The notes below the pieces were generated by a model. It was not told where the DNA came from. It made no database searches and saw nothing but the letters and a program-made list of their open reading frames with translations. A stretch of 64,000 bases of DNA from Hyperoodon ampullatus (lineage: Eukaryota > Chordata > Mammalia > Artiodactyla > Ziphiidae), in assembly GCA_949752795.1 (NCBI GenBank), contig CATKHW010000360.1, positions 62,001-126,000 on the forward strand, in the 5' to 3' direction. Position numbers and translations under genes: made by a program. Below are positions 10,435-24,342 of the stretch, piece after piece. How positions within the stretch are numbered: the first letter of the stretch is position 1; every line of letters starts with the position of its first letter.

Positions 10435-12173
10435 AGAGTAGCTGTTAGGCATTTGGACGGGCACATATCACTGTAATTTCCCGGCAGGAAGAAGAATTAA
10501 CCAAATTCTCAGCCACCCACCGGGAACCAGTATAGGTTCTGAACCAAAATTTTGGACTTGCGGTCAGCTCACCAAAAACGAGTTGAAAAATGGAGCTCAG
10601 GGGCACAGCAATTCACAAACTGGCCGAGTAATAAAGGACAACTATCGTCCAAAAATCTGTTGAGGGAAGGCAACGAGGCGGACTTGAAAGCGAGGCAGAA
10701 TAGCAGGAAACAGATTTCAAGAGGTACGATGGAATCGCCTTTAAAGCACAGGAAGAGGGGCACAACTTCGACAATGATGCACTTGGCCAAAAAGGGCGTA
10801 TGCGTTTTCTCCTGAATATATTCAGGAGAAAACGCATACGCCCTTTTTGGCCAAGCAAGCAAGCGGGCAATGCAAATCTGCACTACAAAGAAGTATCACT
10901 TCCCCCCGGTCAAAAGGGACATCCACAAAATGTGTAAGAACAAGAAAGGCAAGACAGGCCCTGGAGAACAGGGAGCCTTGTTATGCTGATGGGCGGGATG
11001 TAAATTGCCAACTGCCTCTCTGGAGGAGTGCATTCTGTTCCCTAAAACAAGTAAAGAACAGAGCTACAGAGCCAAGGGCACTACCAGTCTAGGGAATATA
11101 CCTTGGGAAAACTGAAAATCAATAAGACAGAGCCACCCCAAAATTTAGGGCTGCACTGCATACAAGGACCTCAACTTGGATACACCTTAAGTATCCCAGA
11201 AAATATAAACATGGTTCAAAAAATTGTGGTACTTACGTACGATGGAATATCCCTCAGCCATGAAATCAATGTCATAAGACCAGTAGCAGCAAAATGGGTG
11301 GATTCAGGTACGATGATTCTAAGTGAAATAAGTCACACAGAAAAAGAAACTTATCATAAGATATCACTTATGAAGATCCTGTAAACATGGCTACACTTGA
11401 ACTGAGTTAGGAAAGAGAACAGTGTCTCACATTTAGAAAACACTCTTATACCTGCTTAAGGGGGAAGGAGAGGTGGGGTGATGCATAAAACCAGAGTTTG
11501 ATATAAGCACAGGTACCGTTCCAAAAACCAACTATGGAATAGACAAGACCTACACCGTCCTCAGTGAAAGGGACTCAAAACCCCATATTTCCCGCAGAGG
11601 AAAATATCTGACTAGTAAGAATCTTAAAACCTATGTATTGATATGTCTCCGTAAGGGAATCAAGTGTGTCTAGACTGGCATAAACATGGCAGCGAGAATC
11701 AGCTCAAAGCCACTATAAAAAGGAATTTCAAAAACAAAACAAAAAAACTGGGAAATTCTTTACAATTCCTTCAGGGTCTCTGATGAAGGCTGGAATGACC
11801 CTATCTACAACGACAGCTGGATGTGGCATAAGGAGGGACACTTGGGACTGAGACGATTGGTGAGATTGGGTGAGCAAATGCAGACCCTTTAAAGCAATAA
11901 TGCATGGCACCCATTCCATGGGTCCGAACTCTCCAGGTTGAAGGGAATATTACTACAGCTATAACATGTGCGGGAAACCTAGAGAACGGACACACTGTGA
12001 ATACGAAAGGTTTCTGAAACTCAACGAATAGTCCCTCTCCTGGTGCTCCAGTTTGACTTTCCGTCTGCTTTACTATCAACCTCCCAACTTGGAGAGACAG
12101 CCCCTTTAACCTCTTGGTTCGCACAGGTTGCCAATTTGGCAGAGGATGAAAGGGAAGAGGGAGAACCAATGAG
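10435..12173 (+). repeat. Satellite monomer 7
   Basis: 1739 bp. Shares ataggttctg (near 10534) and gtacgatgg with copy 12. Private changes include ttccccccggtc near 10901 and gctccagttt near 12046. Palindrome 10782-10855 perfect. Confidence 0.95.
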
Positions 12174-13912
12174 AGAGTAGCTGTTAGGCATTTGGACGGG
12201 CACATATCACTGTAATTTCCCGGCAGGAAGAAGAATTAACCAAATTCTCAGCCACCCACCGGGAACCAGTATAGGTCCTGACCCAAAATTTTGGACTTGC
12301 GGTCAGCTCACCAAAAACGAGTTGAAAAATGGAGCTCAGGGGCACAGCAATTCACAAACTGGCCGAGTAATAAAGGACAACTATCGTCCAAAAATCTGTT
12401 GAGGGAAGGCAACGAGGCGGACTTGAAAGCGAGGCAGAATAGCAGGAAACAGATTTCAAGAGGTACGTTGGAATCGCCTTTAAAGCACAGGAAGAGGGGC
12501 ACAACTTCGACAATGATGCACTTGGCCAAAAAGGGCGTATGCGTTTTCTCCTGAATATATTCAGGAGAAAACGCATACGCCCTTTTTGGCCAAGCAAGCA
12601 AGCGGGCAATGCAAATCTGCACTACAAAGAAGTATCACTTCCCACCGGTCAAAAGGGACATCCACAAAATGTGTAAGAACAAGAAAGGCAAGACAGGCCC
12701 TGGAGAACAGGGAGCCTTGTTATGCTGATGGGTGGGATGTAAATTGACAACTGCCTCTCTGGAGGAGTGCATTCTGTTCCCTAAAACAAGTAAAGAACAG
12801 AGCTACAGAACCAAGGGCACTACCAGTCTAGGGAATATACCTTGGGAAAACTGAAAATCAATAAGACAGAGCCACCCCAAAATTTAGGGCTGCACTGCAT
12901 ACAAGGACCTCAACTTGGATACACCTTAAGTATCCCAGAAAATATAAACATGGTTCAAAAAATTGTGGTACTTACGTACGATGGAATATCCCTCAGCCAT
13001 GAAATCAATGTCATAAGACCAGTAGCAGCAAAATGGGTGGATTCAGGTACGATGATTCTAAGTGAAATAAGTCACACAGAAAAAGAAACTTATCATAAGA
13101 TATCACTTATGAAGATCCTGTAAACATGGCTACACTTGAACTGAGTTAGGAAAGAGAAGAGTGTCTCACATTTAGAAAACACTCTTATACCTGCTTAAGG
13201 GGGAAGGAGAGGTGGGGTGATGCATAAAACCAGAGTTTGATATAAGCACAGGTACCGTTCCAAAAACCAACTATGGAATAGACAAGACCTACACCGTCCT
13301 CAGTGAAAGGGACTCAAAACCCCATATTTCCCGCAGAGGAAAATATCTGACTAGTAAGAATCTTAAAACCTATGTATTGATATGTCTCCGTAAGGGAATC
13401 AAGTGTGTCTAGACTGGCATAAACATGGCAGCGAGAATCAGCTCAAACCCACTATAAAAAGGAATTTCAAAAACAAAACAAAAAAACGGGGAAATTCTTT
13501 ACAATTCCTTCAGGGTCTCTGATGAAAGCTGGAATGACCCTATCTACAACGACAGCTGGATGTGGCATAAGGAGGGACACTTGGGACTGAGACGATTGGT
13601 GAGATTGGGTGAGCAAATGCAGACCCTTTAAAGCAATAATGCATGGCACCCATTCCATGGGTCCGAACTCTCCAGGTTGAAGGGAATATTACTACAGCTA
13701 TAACATGTGCGGGAAACCTAGAGAACGGACACACTGTGAATACGAAAGGTTTCTAAAACTCAACGAATAGTCCCACTCCTGGTGCTCCGGTTTGACTTTC
13801 CGTCTGCTTTACTATCAACCTCCCAACTTGGAGAGACAGCCCCTTTAACCTCTTGGTTCGCACAGGTTGCCAATTTGGCAGAGGATGAAAGGGAAGAGGG
13901 AGAACCAATGAG
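12174..13912 (+). repeat. Satellite monomer 8
   Basis: 1739 bp. Has attgacaact (near 12746), common in the right half of the array. Private changes include ctgacccaaaa near 12279, gggtgggatg near 12730 and gaagagtgtc near 13157. Palindrome 12521-12594 perfect. Confidence 0.95.
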
Positions 13913-15651
13913 AGAGTAGCTGTTAGGCATTTGGACGGGCACATATCACTGTAATTTCCCGGCAGGAAGAAGAATTAACCAAATTCTCAGCCACCCACCG
14001 GGCACCAGTATAGGTCCTGAACCAAAATTTTGGACTTGCGTTCAGCTCACCAAAAACGAGTTGAAAAATGGAGCTCAGGGGCACAGCAATTCACAAACTG
14101 GCCGAGTAATAAAGGACAACTATCGTCCAAAAATCTGTTGAGGGAAGGCAACGAGGCGGACATGAAAGCGAGGCAGAATAGCAGGAAACAGATTTCAAGA
14201 GGTACGTTGGAATCGCCTTTAAAGCACAGGAAGAGGGGCACAACTTCGACAATGATGCACTTGGCCAAAAAGGGCGTATGCGTTTTCTCCTGAATATATT
14301 CAGGAGAAAACGCATACGCCCTTTTTGGCCAAGCAAGCAAGCGGGCAATGCAAATCTGCACTACAAAGAAGTATCACTTCCCACCAGTCAAAAGGGACAT
14401 CCACAAAATGTGTAAGAACAAGAAAGGCAAGACAGGCCCTGGAGAACAGGGATCCTTGTTATGCTGATGGGCGGGATGTAAATTGCCAACTGCCTCTCTG
14501 GAGGAGTGCATTCTGTTCCCTAAAACAAGTAAAGAACAGAGCTACAGAGCCAAGGGCACTACCAGTCTAGGGAATATACCTTGGGAAAACTGAAAATCAA
14601 TAAGACAGAGCCACCCCAAAATTTAGGGCTGCACTGCATACAAGGACCTCAACTTGGATACACCTTAAGTATCCCAGAAAATATAAACATGGTTCAAAAA
14701 ATTGTGGTACTTACGTACGATGGAATATCCCTCAGCCATGAAATCAATGTCATAAGACCAGTAGCAGCAAAATGGGTGGATTCAGGTACGATGATTCTAA
14801 GTGAAATAAGTCACACAGAAAAAGAAACTTATCATAAGATATCACTTATGAAGATCCTGTAAACATGGCTACACTTGAACTGAGTTAGGAAAGAGAACAG
14901 TGTCTCACATTTAGAAAACACTCTTATACCTGCTTAAGGGGGAAGGAGAGGTGGGGTGATGCATAAAACCAGAGTTTGATATAAGCACAGGTACCGTTCC
15001 AAAAACCAACTATGGATTAGACAAGACCTACACCGTCCTCAGTGAAAGGGACTCAAAACCCCATATTTCCCGCAGAGGAAAATATCTGACTAGTAAGAAT
15101 CTTAAAACCTATGTATTGATATGTCTCCGTAAGGGAATCAAGTGTGTCTAGACTGGCATAAACATGGCAGCGAGAATCAGCTCAAACCCACTATAAAAAG
15201 GAATTTCAAAAACAAAACAAAAAAACTGGGAAATTCTTTACAATTCCTTCAGGGTCTCTGATGAAATCTGGAATGACCCTATCTACAACGACAGCTGGAT
15301 GTGGCATAAGGAGGGACACTTGGGACTGAGACGATTGGTGAGATTGGGTGAGCAAATGCAGACCCTTTAAAGCAATAATGCATGGCCCCCATTCCATGGG
15401 TCCGAACTCTCCAGGTTGAAGGGAATATTACTACAGCTATAACATGTGCAGGAAACCTAGAGAACGGACACACTGTGAATACGAAAAGTTTCTAAACCTC
15501 AACGCATAGTCCCTCTCCTGGTGCTCCGGTTTGACTTTCCGTCTGCTTTACTATCAACCTCCCAACTTGGAGAGACAGCCCCTTTAACCTCTTGGTTCGC
15601 ACAGGTTGCCAATTTGGCAGAGGATGAAAGGGAAGAGGGAGAACCAATGAC
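13913..15651 (+). repeat. Satellite monomer 9 (pentamer position 1)
   Basis: 1739 bp. Shares at least six uncommon variants with copy 14: gggcaccag near 14001, tgcgttcagc near 14037, atggattag near 15011, gaaatctgg near 15263, catggccccc near 15381, and cgaaaagtttctaaacctc near 15482. Palindrome 14260-14333 perfect. Confidence 0.95.
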
Positions 15652-17390
15652 AGAGTAGCTGTTAGGCATTTGGACGGGCACATATCACTGTAATTTCCCG
15701 GCAGGAAGAAGAATTAACCAAATTCTCAGCCACCCACCGGGAACCAGTATAGGTCCTGAACCAAAATTTTGGACTTGCGGTCAGCTCACCAAAAACGAGC
15801 TGAAAAATGGAGCTCAGGGGCACAGCAATTCACAAACTGGCCGAGTAATAAAGGACAACTATCGTCCAAAAATCTGTTGAGGGAAGGCAACGAGGCGGAC
15901 TTGAAAGCGAGGCAGAATAGCAGGAAACAGATTTCAAGAGGTACGTTGGAATCGCCTTTAAAGCACAGGAAGAGGGGCACAACTTCGACAATGATGCACT
16001 TGGCCAAAAAGGGCGTATGCGTTTTCTCCTGGATATATTCAGGAGAAAATGCATACGCCCTTTTTGGCCAAGCAAGCAAGCGGGCAATGCAAATCTGCAC
16101 TACAAAGAAGTATCACTTCCCAACAGTCAAAGGGGACATCCACAAAATGTGTAAGAACAAGAAAGGCAAGACAGGCCCTGGAGAACAGGGAGCCTTGTTA
16201 TGCTGATGGGCGGGATGTAAATTGCCAACTGCCTCTCTGGAGGAGTGCATTCTGTTCCCTAAAACAAGTAAAGAACAGAGCTACAGAGCCAAGGGCACTA
16301 CCAGTCTAGGGAATATACCTTGGGAAAACTGAAAATCAATAAGACAGAGCCACCCCAAAATTTAGGGCTGCACTGCATACAAGGACCTCAACTTGGATAC
16401 ACCTTAAGTATCCCAGAAAATATAAACATGGTTCAAAAAATTGTGGTACTTACGTACGATGGAATATCCCTCAGACATGAAATCAATGTCATAAGACCAG
16501 TAGCAGCAAAATGGGTGGATTCAGGTACGATGATTCTAAGTGAAATAAGTCACACAGAAAAAGAAACTTATCATAAGATATCACTTATGAAGATCCTGTA
16601 AACATGGCTACACTTGAACTGAGTTAGGAAAGAGAACAGTGTCTCACATTTAGAAAACACTCTTATACCTGCTTAAGGGGGAAGGAGAGGTGGGGTGATG
16701 CATAAAACCAGAGTTTGATATAAGCACAGGTACCGTTCCAAAAACCAACTATGGGTTAGACAAGACCTACACCGTCCTCAGTGAAAGGGACTCAAAACCC
16801 CATATTTCCCGCAGAGGAAAATATCTGACTAGTAAGAATCTTAAAACCTATGTATTGATATGTCTCCATAAGGGAATCAAGTGTGTCTAGACTGACATAA
16901 ACATGGCAGCGAGAATCAGCTCAAACCCACTATAAAAAGGAATTTCAAAAACAAAACAAAAAAACGGGGAAATTCTTTACAATTCCTTCAGGGTCTCTGA
17001 TGAAATCTGGAATGACCCTATCTACAATGACAGCTGGATGTGGCATAAGGAGGGACACTTGGGACTGAGACGATTGGTGAGATTGGGTGAGCAAATGCAG
17101 ACCCTTTAAAGCAATAATGCATGGCACCCATTCCATGGGTCCGAACTCTCCAGGTTGAAGGGAATATTACTACAGCTATAACATGTGCAGGAAACCTAGA
17201 GAACGGACACACTGTGAATACGAAAGGTTTCTAAAACTCAACGCATAGTCCCTCACCTGGTGCTCCGGTTTGACTTTCCGTCTGCTTTACTATCAACCTC
17301 CCAACTTGGAGAGACAGCCCCTTTAACCTCTTGGTTCGCACAGGTTGCCAATTTGGCAGAGGATGAAAGGGAAGAGGGAGAACCAATGAG
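15652..17390 (+). repeat. Satellite monomer 10 (pentamer position 2)
   Basis: 1739 bp. Shares cccaacagtcaaagggg (near 16119) with copies 6 and 15. Palindrome 15999-16072 has two unpaired changes; one turns the central TGA into TGG, which fuses two frames into a 145-codon frame by chance. Confidence 0.95.
15999..16072. repeat. Palindrome, copy 10, two mismatches
   Basis: Base 16032 is g instead of a and base 16050 is t instead of c. The two positions do not pair with each other, so this copy has lost two pairs. Confidence 0.9.
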
Positions 17391-19126
17391 AGAGTAGCTG
17401 TTCGGCATTTGGACGGGCACATATCACTGTAATTTCCCGGCAGGAAGAAGAATTAACCAAATTCTCAGCCACCCACCGGGAACCAGTATAGGTCCTGAAC
17501 CAAAATTTTGGACTTGCGGTCAGCTCACCAAAAACGAGTTGAAGAATGGAGCTCAGGGGCACAGCAATTCACAAACTGGCCGAGTAATAAAGGACAACTA
17601 TCGTCCAAAAATCTGTTGAGGGAAGGCAACGAGGCGGACTTGAAAGCGTGGCAGAATAGCAGGAAACAGATTTCAAGAGTTACTTTGGAATCGCCTTTAA
17701 AGCACAGGAAGAGGGGCACAACTTCGACAATGATGCACTTGGCCAAAAAGGGCGTATGCGTTTTCTCCTGAATATATTCAGGAGAAAACGCATACGCCCT
17801 TTTTGGCCAAGCAAGCAAGCGGGCAATGCAAATCTGCACTACAAAGAAGTATCACTTCCCACCGGTCAAAAGGGACATCCACAAATGTGTAAGAACAAGA
17901 AAGGCAAGACAGGCCCTGGAGAACAGGGAGCCTTGTTATGCTGATGGGCGGGATGTAAATTGCCAACTGCCTCTCTGGAGGAGTGCATTCTGTTCCCTAA
18001 AACAAGTAAAGAACAGAGCTACAGAGCCAAGGGCACTACCAGTCTAGGGAATATACCTTGGGAAAACTGAAAATCAATAAGACAGAGCCACCCCAAAATT
18101 TAGGGCTGCACTGCATACAAGGACCTCAACTTGGATACACCTTAAGTATCCCAGAAAATATAAACATGGTTCAAAAAATTGTGGTACTTACGTACGATGG
18201 AATATCCCTCAGCCATGAAATCAATGTCATAAGACCAGTAGCAGCAAAATGGGTGGATTCAGGTACGATGATTCTAAGTGAAATAAGTCACACAGAAAAA
18301 GAAACTTATCATAAGATATCACTTATGAAGATCCTGTAAACATGGCTACACTTGAACTGAGTTAGGAAAGAGAACAGTGTCTCACATTTAGAAAACACTT
18401 ATACCTGCTTAAGGGGGAAGGAGAGGTGGGGTGATGCATAAAACCAGAGTTTGATATAAGCACAGGTACCGTTCCAAAAACCAACTATGGAATAGACAAG
18501 ACCTACACCGTCTTCAGTGAAAGGGACTCAAAACCCCATATTTCCCGCAGAGGAAAATATCTGACTAGTAAGAATCTTAAAACCTATGTATTGATATGTC
18601 TCCGTAAGGGAATCAAATGTGTCTAGACTGGCATAAACATGGCAGCGAGAATCAGCTCAAACCCACTATAAAAAGGAATTTCAAAAACAAAACAAAAAAA
18701 CTGGGAAATTCTTTACAATTCCTTCAGGGTCTCTGATGAAAGCTGGAATGACCCTATCTACAACGACAGCTGGATGTGGCATAAGGAGGGACACTTGGGA
18801 CTGAGACGATTGGTGAGATTGGGTGAGCAAATGCAGACCCTTTAAAGCAATAATGCATGGCACCCATTCCATGGGTCCGAACTCTCCAGGTTGAAGGGAA
18901 TGTTACTACAGCTATAACATGTGTGGGAAACCTAGAGAACGGACACACTGTGAATACGAAAGGTTTCTAAAACTCAACGAATAGTCCCTGTCCTGGTGCT
19001 CCGGTTTGACTTTCCGTCTGCTTTACTATCAACCTCCCAACTTGGAGAGACAGCCCCTTTAACATCTTGGTTCGCACAGGTTGCCAATTTGGCAGAGGAT
19101 GAAAGGGAAGAGGGAGAACCAATGAG
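17391..19126 (+). repeat. Satellite monomer 11 (pentamer position 3)
   Basis: 1736 bp, the shortest complete copy. Lacks one A in acaaatgtg near 17881 (as copy 19) and CT in aacacttatacc near 18394 (as copy 16). Its 5' markers (gaagaatgg, gagttactttgg) match copy 19 and its 3' markers (gggaatgttac, gtccctgtcc) match copy 16. Palindrome 17738-17811 perfect. Confidence 0.95.
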
Positions 19127-20865
19127 AGAGTAGCTGTTAGGCATTTGGACGGGCACATATCACTGTAATTTCCCGGCAGGAAGAAGAATTAACCAAATTC
19201 TCAGCCACCCACCGGGAACCAGTATAGGTTCTGAACCAAAATTTTGGACTTGCAGTCAGCTCACCAAAAACGAGTTGAAAAATGGAGCTCAGGGGCACAG
19301 CAATTCACAAAATGGCCGAGTAATAAAGGACAACTATCGTCCAAAAATCTGTTGAGGGAAGGCAACGAGGCGGACTTGAAAGCGAGGCAGAATAGCAGGA
19401 AACAGATTTCAAGAGGTACGATGGAATCGCCTTTAAAGCACAGGAAGAGGGGCACAACTTCGACAATGATGCACTTGGCCAAAAAGGGCGTATGCGTTTT
19501 CTCCTGAATATATTCAGGAGAAAACGCATACGCCCTTTTTGGCCAAGCAAGCAAGCGGGCAATGCAAATCTGCACTACAAAGAAGTATCACTTCCCACCG
19601 GTCAAAAGGGACATCCACAAAATGTGTAAGAACAAGAAAGGCAAGACAGGCCCTGGAGAACAGGGAGCCTTGTTATGCTGATGGGCGGGATGTAAATTGA
19701 CAACTGCCTCTCTGGAGGAGTGCATTCTGTTCCCTAAAACAAGTAAAGAACAGAGCTACAGAGCCAAGGGCACTACCAGTCTAGGGAATATACCTTGGGA
19801 AAACTGAAAATCAATAAGACAGAGCCACCCCAAAATTTAGGGCTGCACTGCATACAAGGACCTCAACTTGGATACACCTTAAGTATCCCAGAAAATATAA
19901 ACATGGTGCAAAAAATTGTGGTACTTACGTACGATGGAATATCCCTCAGCCATGAAATCAATGTCATAAGACCAGTAGCAGCAAAATGGGTGGATTCAGG
20001 TACGATGATTCTAAGTGAAATAAGTCACACAGAAAAAGAAACTTATCATAAGATATCACTTATGAAGATCCTGTAAACATGGCTACACTTGAACTGAGTT
20101 AGGAAAGAGAACAGTGTCTCACATTTAGAAAACACTCTTATACCTGCTTAAGGGGGAAGGAGAGGTGGGGTGATGCATAAAACCAGAGTTTGATATAAGC
20201 ACAGGTACCGTTCCAAAAACCAACTATGGAATAGACAAGACCTACACCGTCCTCAGCGAAAGGGACTCAAAACCCCATATTTCCCGCAGAGGAAAATATC
20301 TGACTAGTAAGAATCTTAAAACCTATGTATTGATATGTCTCCGTAAGGGAATCAAGTGTGTCTAGACTGGCATAAACATGGCAGCGAGAATCAGCTCAAA
20401 CCCACTATAAAAAGGAATTTCAAAAACAAAACAAAAAAACTGGGAAATTCTTTACAATTCCTTCAGGGTCTCTGATGAAGGCTGGAATGACCCTATCTAC
20501 AACGACAGCTGGATGTGGCATAAGGAGGGACACTTGGGACTGAGACGATTGGTGAGATTGGGTGAGCAAATGCAGACCCTTTAAAGCAATAATGCATGGC
20601 ACCCATTCCATGGGTCCGAACTCTCCAGGTTGAAGGGAATATTACTACAGCTATAACATGTGCGGGAAACCTAGAGAACGGACACACTGTGAATACGAAA
20701 GGTTTCTGAAACTCAACGAATAGTCCCTCTCCTGGTGCTCCGGTTTGACTTTCCGTCTGCTTTACTATCAACCTCCCAACTTGGAGAGACAGCCCCTTTA
20801 ACCTCTTGGTTCGCACAGGTTGCCAATTTGGCAGAGGATGAAAGGGAAGAGGGAGAACCAATGAG
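19127..20865 (+). repeat. Satellite monomer 12 (pentamer position 4)
   Basis: 1739 bp. Shares ataggttctg and gtacgatgg with copy 7 and attgacaact (near 19696) with copy 17. Private changes include ttgcagtcag near 19250, aaaatggccg near 19309 and atggtgcaaa near 19902. Palindrome 19474-19547 perfect. Confidence 0.95.
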
Positions 20866-22604
20866 AGAGTAGCTGTTAGGCATTTGGACGGGCACATATC
20901 ACTGTAATTTCCCGGCAGGAAGAAGAATTAACCAAATTCTCAGCCACCCACCGGGAACCAGTACAGGTCCTGAACCAAAATTTTGGACTTGCGGTCAGCT
21001 CACCAAAAACGAGTTGAAAAATGGAGCTCAGGGGCACAGCAATTCACAAACTGGCCGAGTAATAAAGGACAACTATCGTCCAAAAATCTGTTGAGGGAAG
21101 GCAACGAGGTGGACTTGAAAGCGAGGCAGAATAGCAGGAAACAGATTTCAAGAGGTACGTTGGAATCGCCTTTAAAGCACAGGAAGAGGGGCACAACTTC
21201 GACAATGATGCACTTGGCCAAAAAGGGCGTATGCGTTTTCTCCTGAATATATTCAGGAGAAAACGCATACGCCCTTTTTGGCCAAGCAAGCAAGCGGGCA
21301 ATGCAAATCTGCACTACAAAGAAGTATCACTTCCCACCGGTCAAAAGGGACATCCACAAAATGTGTAAGAACAAGAAAGGCAAGACAGGCCCTGGAGAAC
21401 AGGGAGCCTTGTTATGCTGATGGGCGGGATGTAAATTGCCAACTGCCTCTCTGGAGGAGTGCATTCTGTTCCCTAAAACAAGTAAAGAACAGAGCTACAG
21501 AGCCAAGGGCACTACCAGTCTAGGGAATATACCTTGGGAAAACTGAAAATCAATAAGACAGAGCCACCCCAAAATTTAGGGCTGCACTGCATACAAGGAC
21601 CTCAACTTGGATACACCTTAAGTATCCCAGAAAATATAAACATGGTTCAAAAAATTGTGGTACTTACGTACGATGGAATATCCCTCAGCCATGAAATCAA
21701 TGTCATAAGACCAGTAGCAGCAAAATGGGTGGATTCAGGTACGATGATTCTAAGTGAAATAAGTCACACAGAAAAAGAAACTTATCATAAGATATCACTT
21801 ATGAAGATCCTGTAAACATGGCTACACTTGAACTGAGTTAGGAAAGAGAACAGTGTCTCACATTTAGAAAACACTCTTATACCTGCTTAAGGGGGAAGGA
21901 GAGGTGGGGTGATGCATAAAACCAGAGTTTGATATAAGCACAGGTACCGTTCCAAAAACCAACTATGGAATAGACAAGACCTACACCGTCTTCAGTGAAA
22001 GGGACTCAAAACCCCATATTTCCCGCAGAGGAAAATATCTGACTAGTAAGAATCTTAAAACCTATGTATTGATATGTCTCCGTAAGGGAATCAAGTGTGT
22101 CTAGACTGGCATAAACATGGCAGCGAGAATCAGCTCAAACCCACTATAAAAAGGAATTTCAAAAACAAAACAAAAAAACGGGGAAATTCTTTACAATTCC
22201 TTCAGGGTTTCTGATGAAAGCTGGAATGACCCTATCTACAACGACAGCTGGATGTGGCATAAGGAGGGACACTTGGGACTGAGACGATTGGTGAGATTGG
22301 TTGAGCAAATGCAGACCCTTTAAAGCAATAATGCATGGCACCCATTCCATGGGTCCGAACTCTCCAGGTTGAAGGGAATGTTACTACAGCTATAACATGT
22401 GCGGGAAACCTAGAGAACGGACACAATGTGAATACGAAAGGTTTCTAAAACTCAACGAATAGTCCCTCTCCTGGTGCTCCGGTTTGACTTTCCGTCTGCT
22501 TTACTATCAACCTCCCAACTTTGAGAGACAGCCCCTTTAACCTCTTGGTTCGCACAGGTTGCCAATTTGGCAGAGGATGAAAGGGAAGAGGGAGAACCAA
22601 TGAG
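20866..22604 (+). repeat. Satellite monomer 13 (pentamer position 5)
   Basis: 1739 bp. Shares gaggtggac (near 21106) with copies 5 and 18 and caactttgag (near 22516) with copies 26, 28 and 31. Private changes include gtacaggtcc near 20962, agggtttctg near 22205 and ggttgagcaa near 22299. Palindrome 21213-21286 perfect. Confidence 0.95.
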
Positions 22605-24342
22605 AGAGTAGCTGTTAGGCATTTGGACGGGCACATATCACTGTAATTTCCCGGCAGGAAGAAGAATTAACCAAATTCTCAGCCACCCACCGGGCACCAG
22701 TATAGGTCCTGAACCAAAATTTTGGACTTGCGTTCAGCTCACCAAAACGAGTTGAAAAATGGAGCTCAGGGGCACAGCAATTCACAAACTGGCCGAGTAA
22801 TAAAGGACAACTATCGTCCAAAAATCTGTTGAGGGAAGGCAACGAGGCGGACTTGAAAGCGAGGCAGAATAGCAGGAAACAGATTTCAAGAGGTACGTTG
22901 GAATCGCCTTTAAAGCACAGGAAGAGGGGCACAACTTCGACAATGATGCACTTGGCCAAAAAGGGCGTATGCGTTTTCTCCTGAATATATTCAGGAGAAA
23001 ACGCATACGCCCTTTTTGGCCAAGCAAGCAAGCGGGCAATGCAAATCTGCACTACAAAGAAGTATCACTTCCCACCGGTCAAAAGGGACATCCACAAAAT
23101 GTGTAAGAACAAGAAAGGCAAGACAGGCCCTGGAGAACAGGGAGCCTTGTTATGCTGATGGGCGGGATGTAAATTGCCAACTGCCTCTCTGGAGGAGTGC
23201 ATTCTGTTCCCTAAAACAAGTAAAGAACAGAGCTACAGAGCCAAGGGCACTACCAGTCTAGGGAATATACCTTGGGAAAACTGAAAATCAATAAGACAGA
23301 GCCACCCCAAAATTTAGGGCTGCACTGCATACAAGGACCTCAACTTGGATACACCTTAAGTATCCCAGAAAATATAAACATGGTTCAAAAAATTGTGGTA
23401 CTTACGTACGATGGAATATCCCTCAGCCATGAAATCAATGTCATAAGACCAGTAGCAGCAAAATGGGTGGATTCAGGTACGATGATTCTAAGTGAAATAA
23501 GTCACACAGAAAAAGAAACTTATCATAAGATATCACTTATGAAGATCCTGTAAACATGGCTACACTTGAACTGAGTTAGGAAAGAGAACAGTGTCTCACA
23601 TTTAGAAAACACTCTTATACCTGCTTAAGGGGGAAGGAGAGGTGGGGTGATGCATAAAACCAGAGTTTGATATAAGCACAGGTACCGTTCCAAAAACCAA
23701 CTATGGATTAGACAAGACCTACACCGTCCTCAGTGAAAGGGACTCAAAACCCCATATTTCCCGCAGAGGAAAATATCTGACTAGTAAGAATCTTAAAACC
23801 TATGTATTGATATGTCTCCGTAAGGGAATCAAGTGTGTCTAGACTGGCATAAACATGGCAGCGAGAATCTGCTCAAACCCACTATAAAAAGGAATTTCAA
23901 AAACAAATCAAAAAAACTGGGAAATTCTTTACAATTCCTTCAGGGTCTCTGATGAAATCTGGAATGACCCTATCTACAACGACAGCTGGATGTGGCATAA
24001 GGAGGGACACTTGGGACTGAGACGATTGGTGAGATTGGGTGAGCAAATGCAGACCCTTTAAAGCAATAATGCATGGCCCCCATTCCATGGGTCCGAACTC
24101 TCCAGGTTGAAGGGAATATTACTACAGCTATAACATGTGCAGGAAACCTAGAGAACGGACACACTGTGAATACGAAAAGTTTCTAAACCTCAACGCATAG
24201 TCCCTCTCCTGGTGCTCCGGTTTGACTTTCCGTCTGCTTTACTATCAACCTCTCAACTTGGAGAGACAGCCCCTTTAACCTCTTGGTTCGCACAGGTTGC
24301 CAATTTGGCAGAGGATGAAAGGGAAGAGGGAGAACCAATGAG
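22605..24342 (+). repeat. Satellite monomer 14 (pentamer position 1, second unit)
   Basis: 1738 bp; one A is missing from accaaaacgag near 22741. Otherwise the closest relative of copy 9, with the same six uncommon variants. Palindrome 22951-23024 perfect. Confidence 0.95.

Larger units (their letters stand above)
13913..22604 (+). repeat. Higher-order repeat, five-monomer unit, first copy
   Basis: Copies 9-13 (8692 bp) are matched in order by copies 14-18: uncommon variants pair 9 with 14 (six markers), 10 with 15 (cccaacagtcaaagggg), 11 with 16 (CT deletion, gggaatgttac, gtccctgtcc), 12 with 17 (attgacaact, weaker) and 13 with 18 (gaggtggac). Exact boundaries of the unit are not fixed by this method. 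Confidence 0.75.

Noticed and set aside
15769..16206. 145-codon frame in copy 10
   Set aside because: It results from a single TGA-to-TGG change at the palindrome centre that joins two non-coding frames; no other copy has it.
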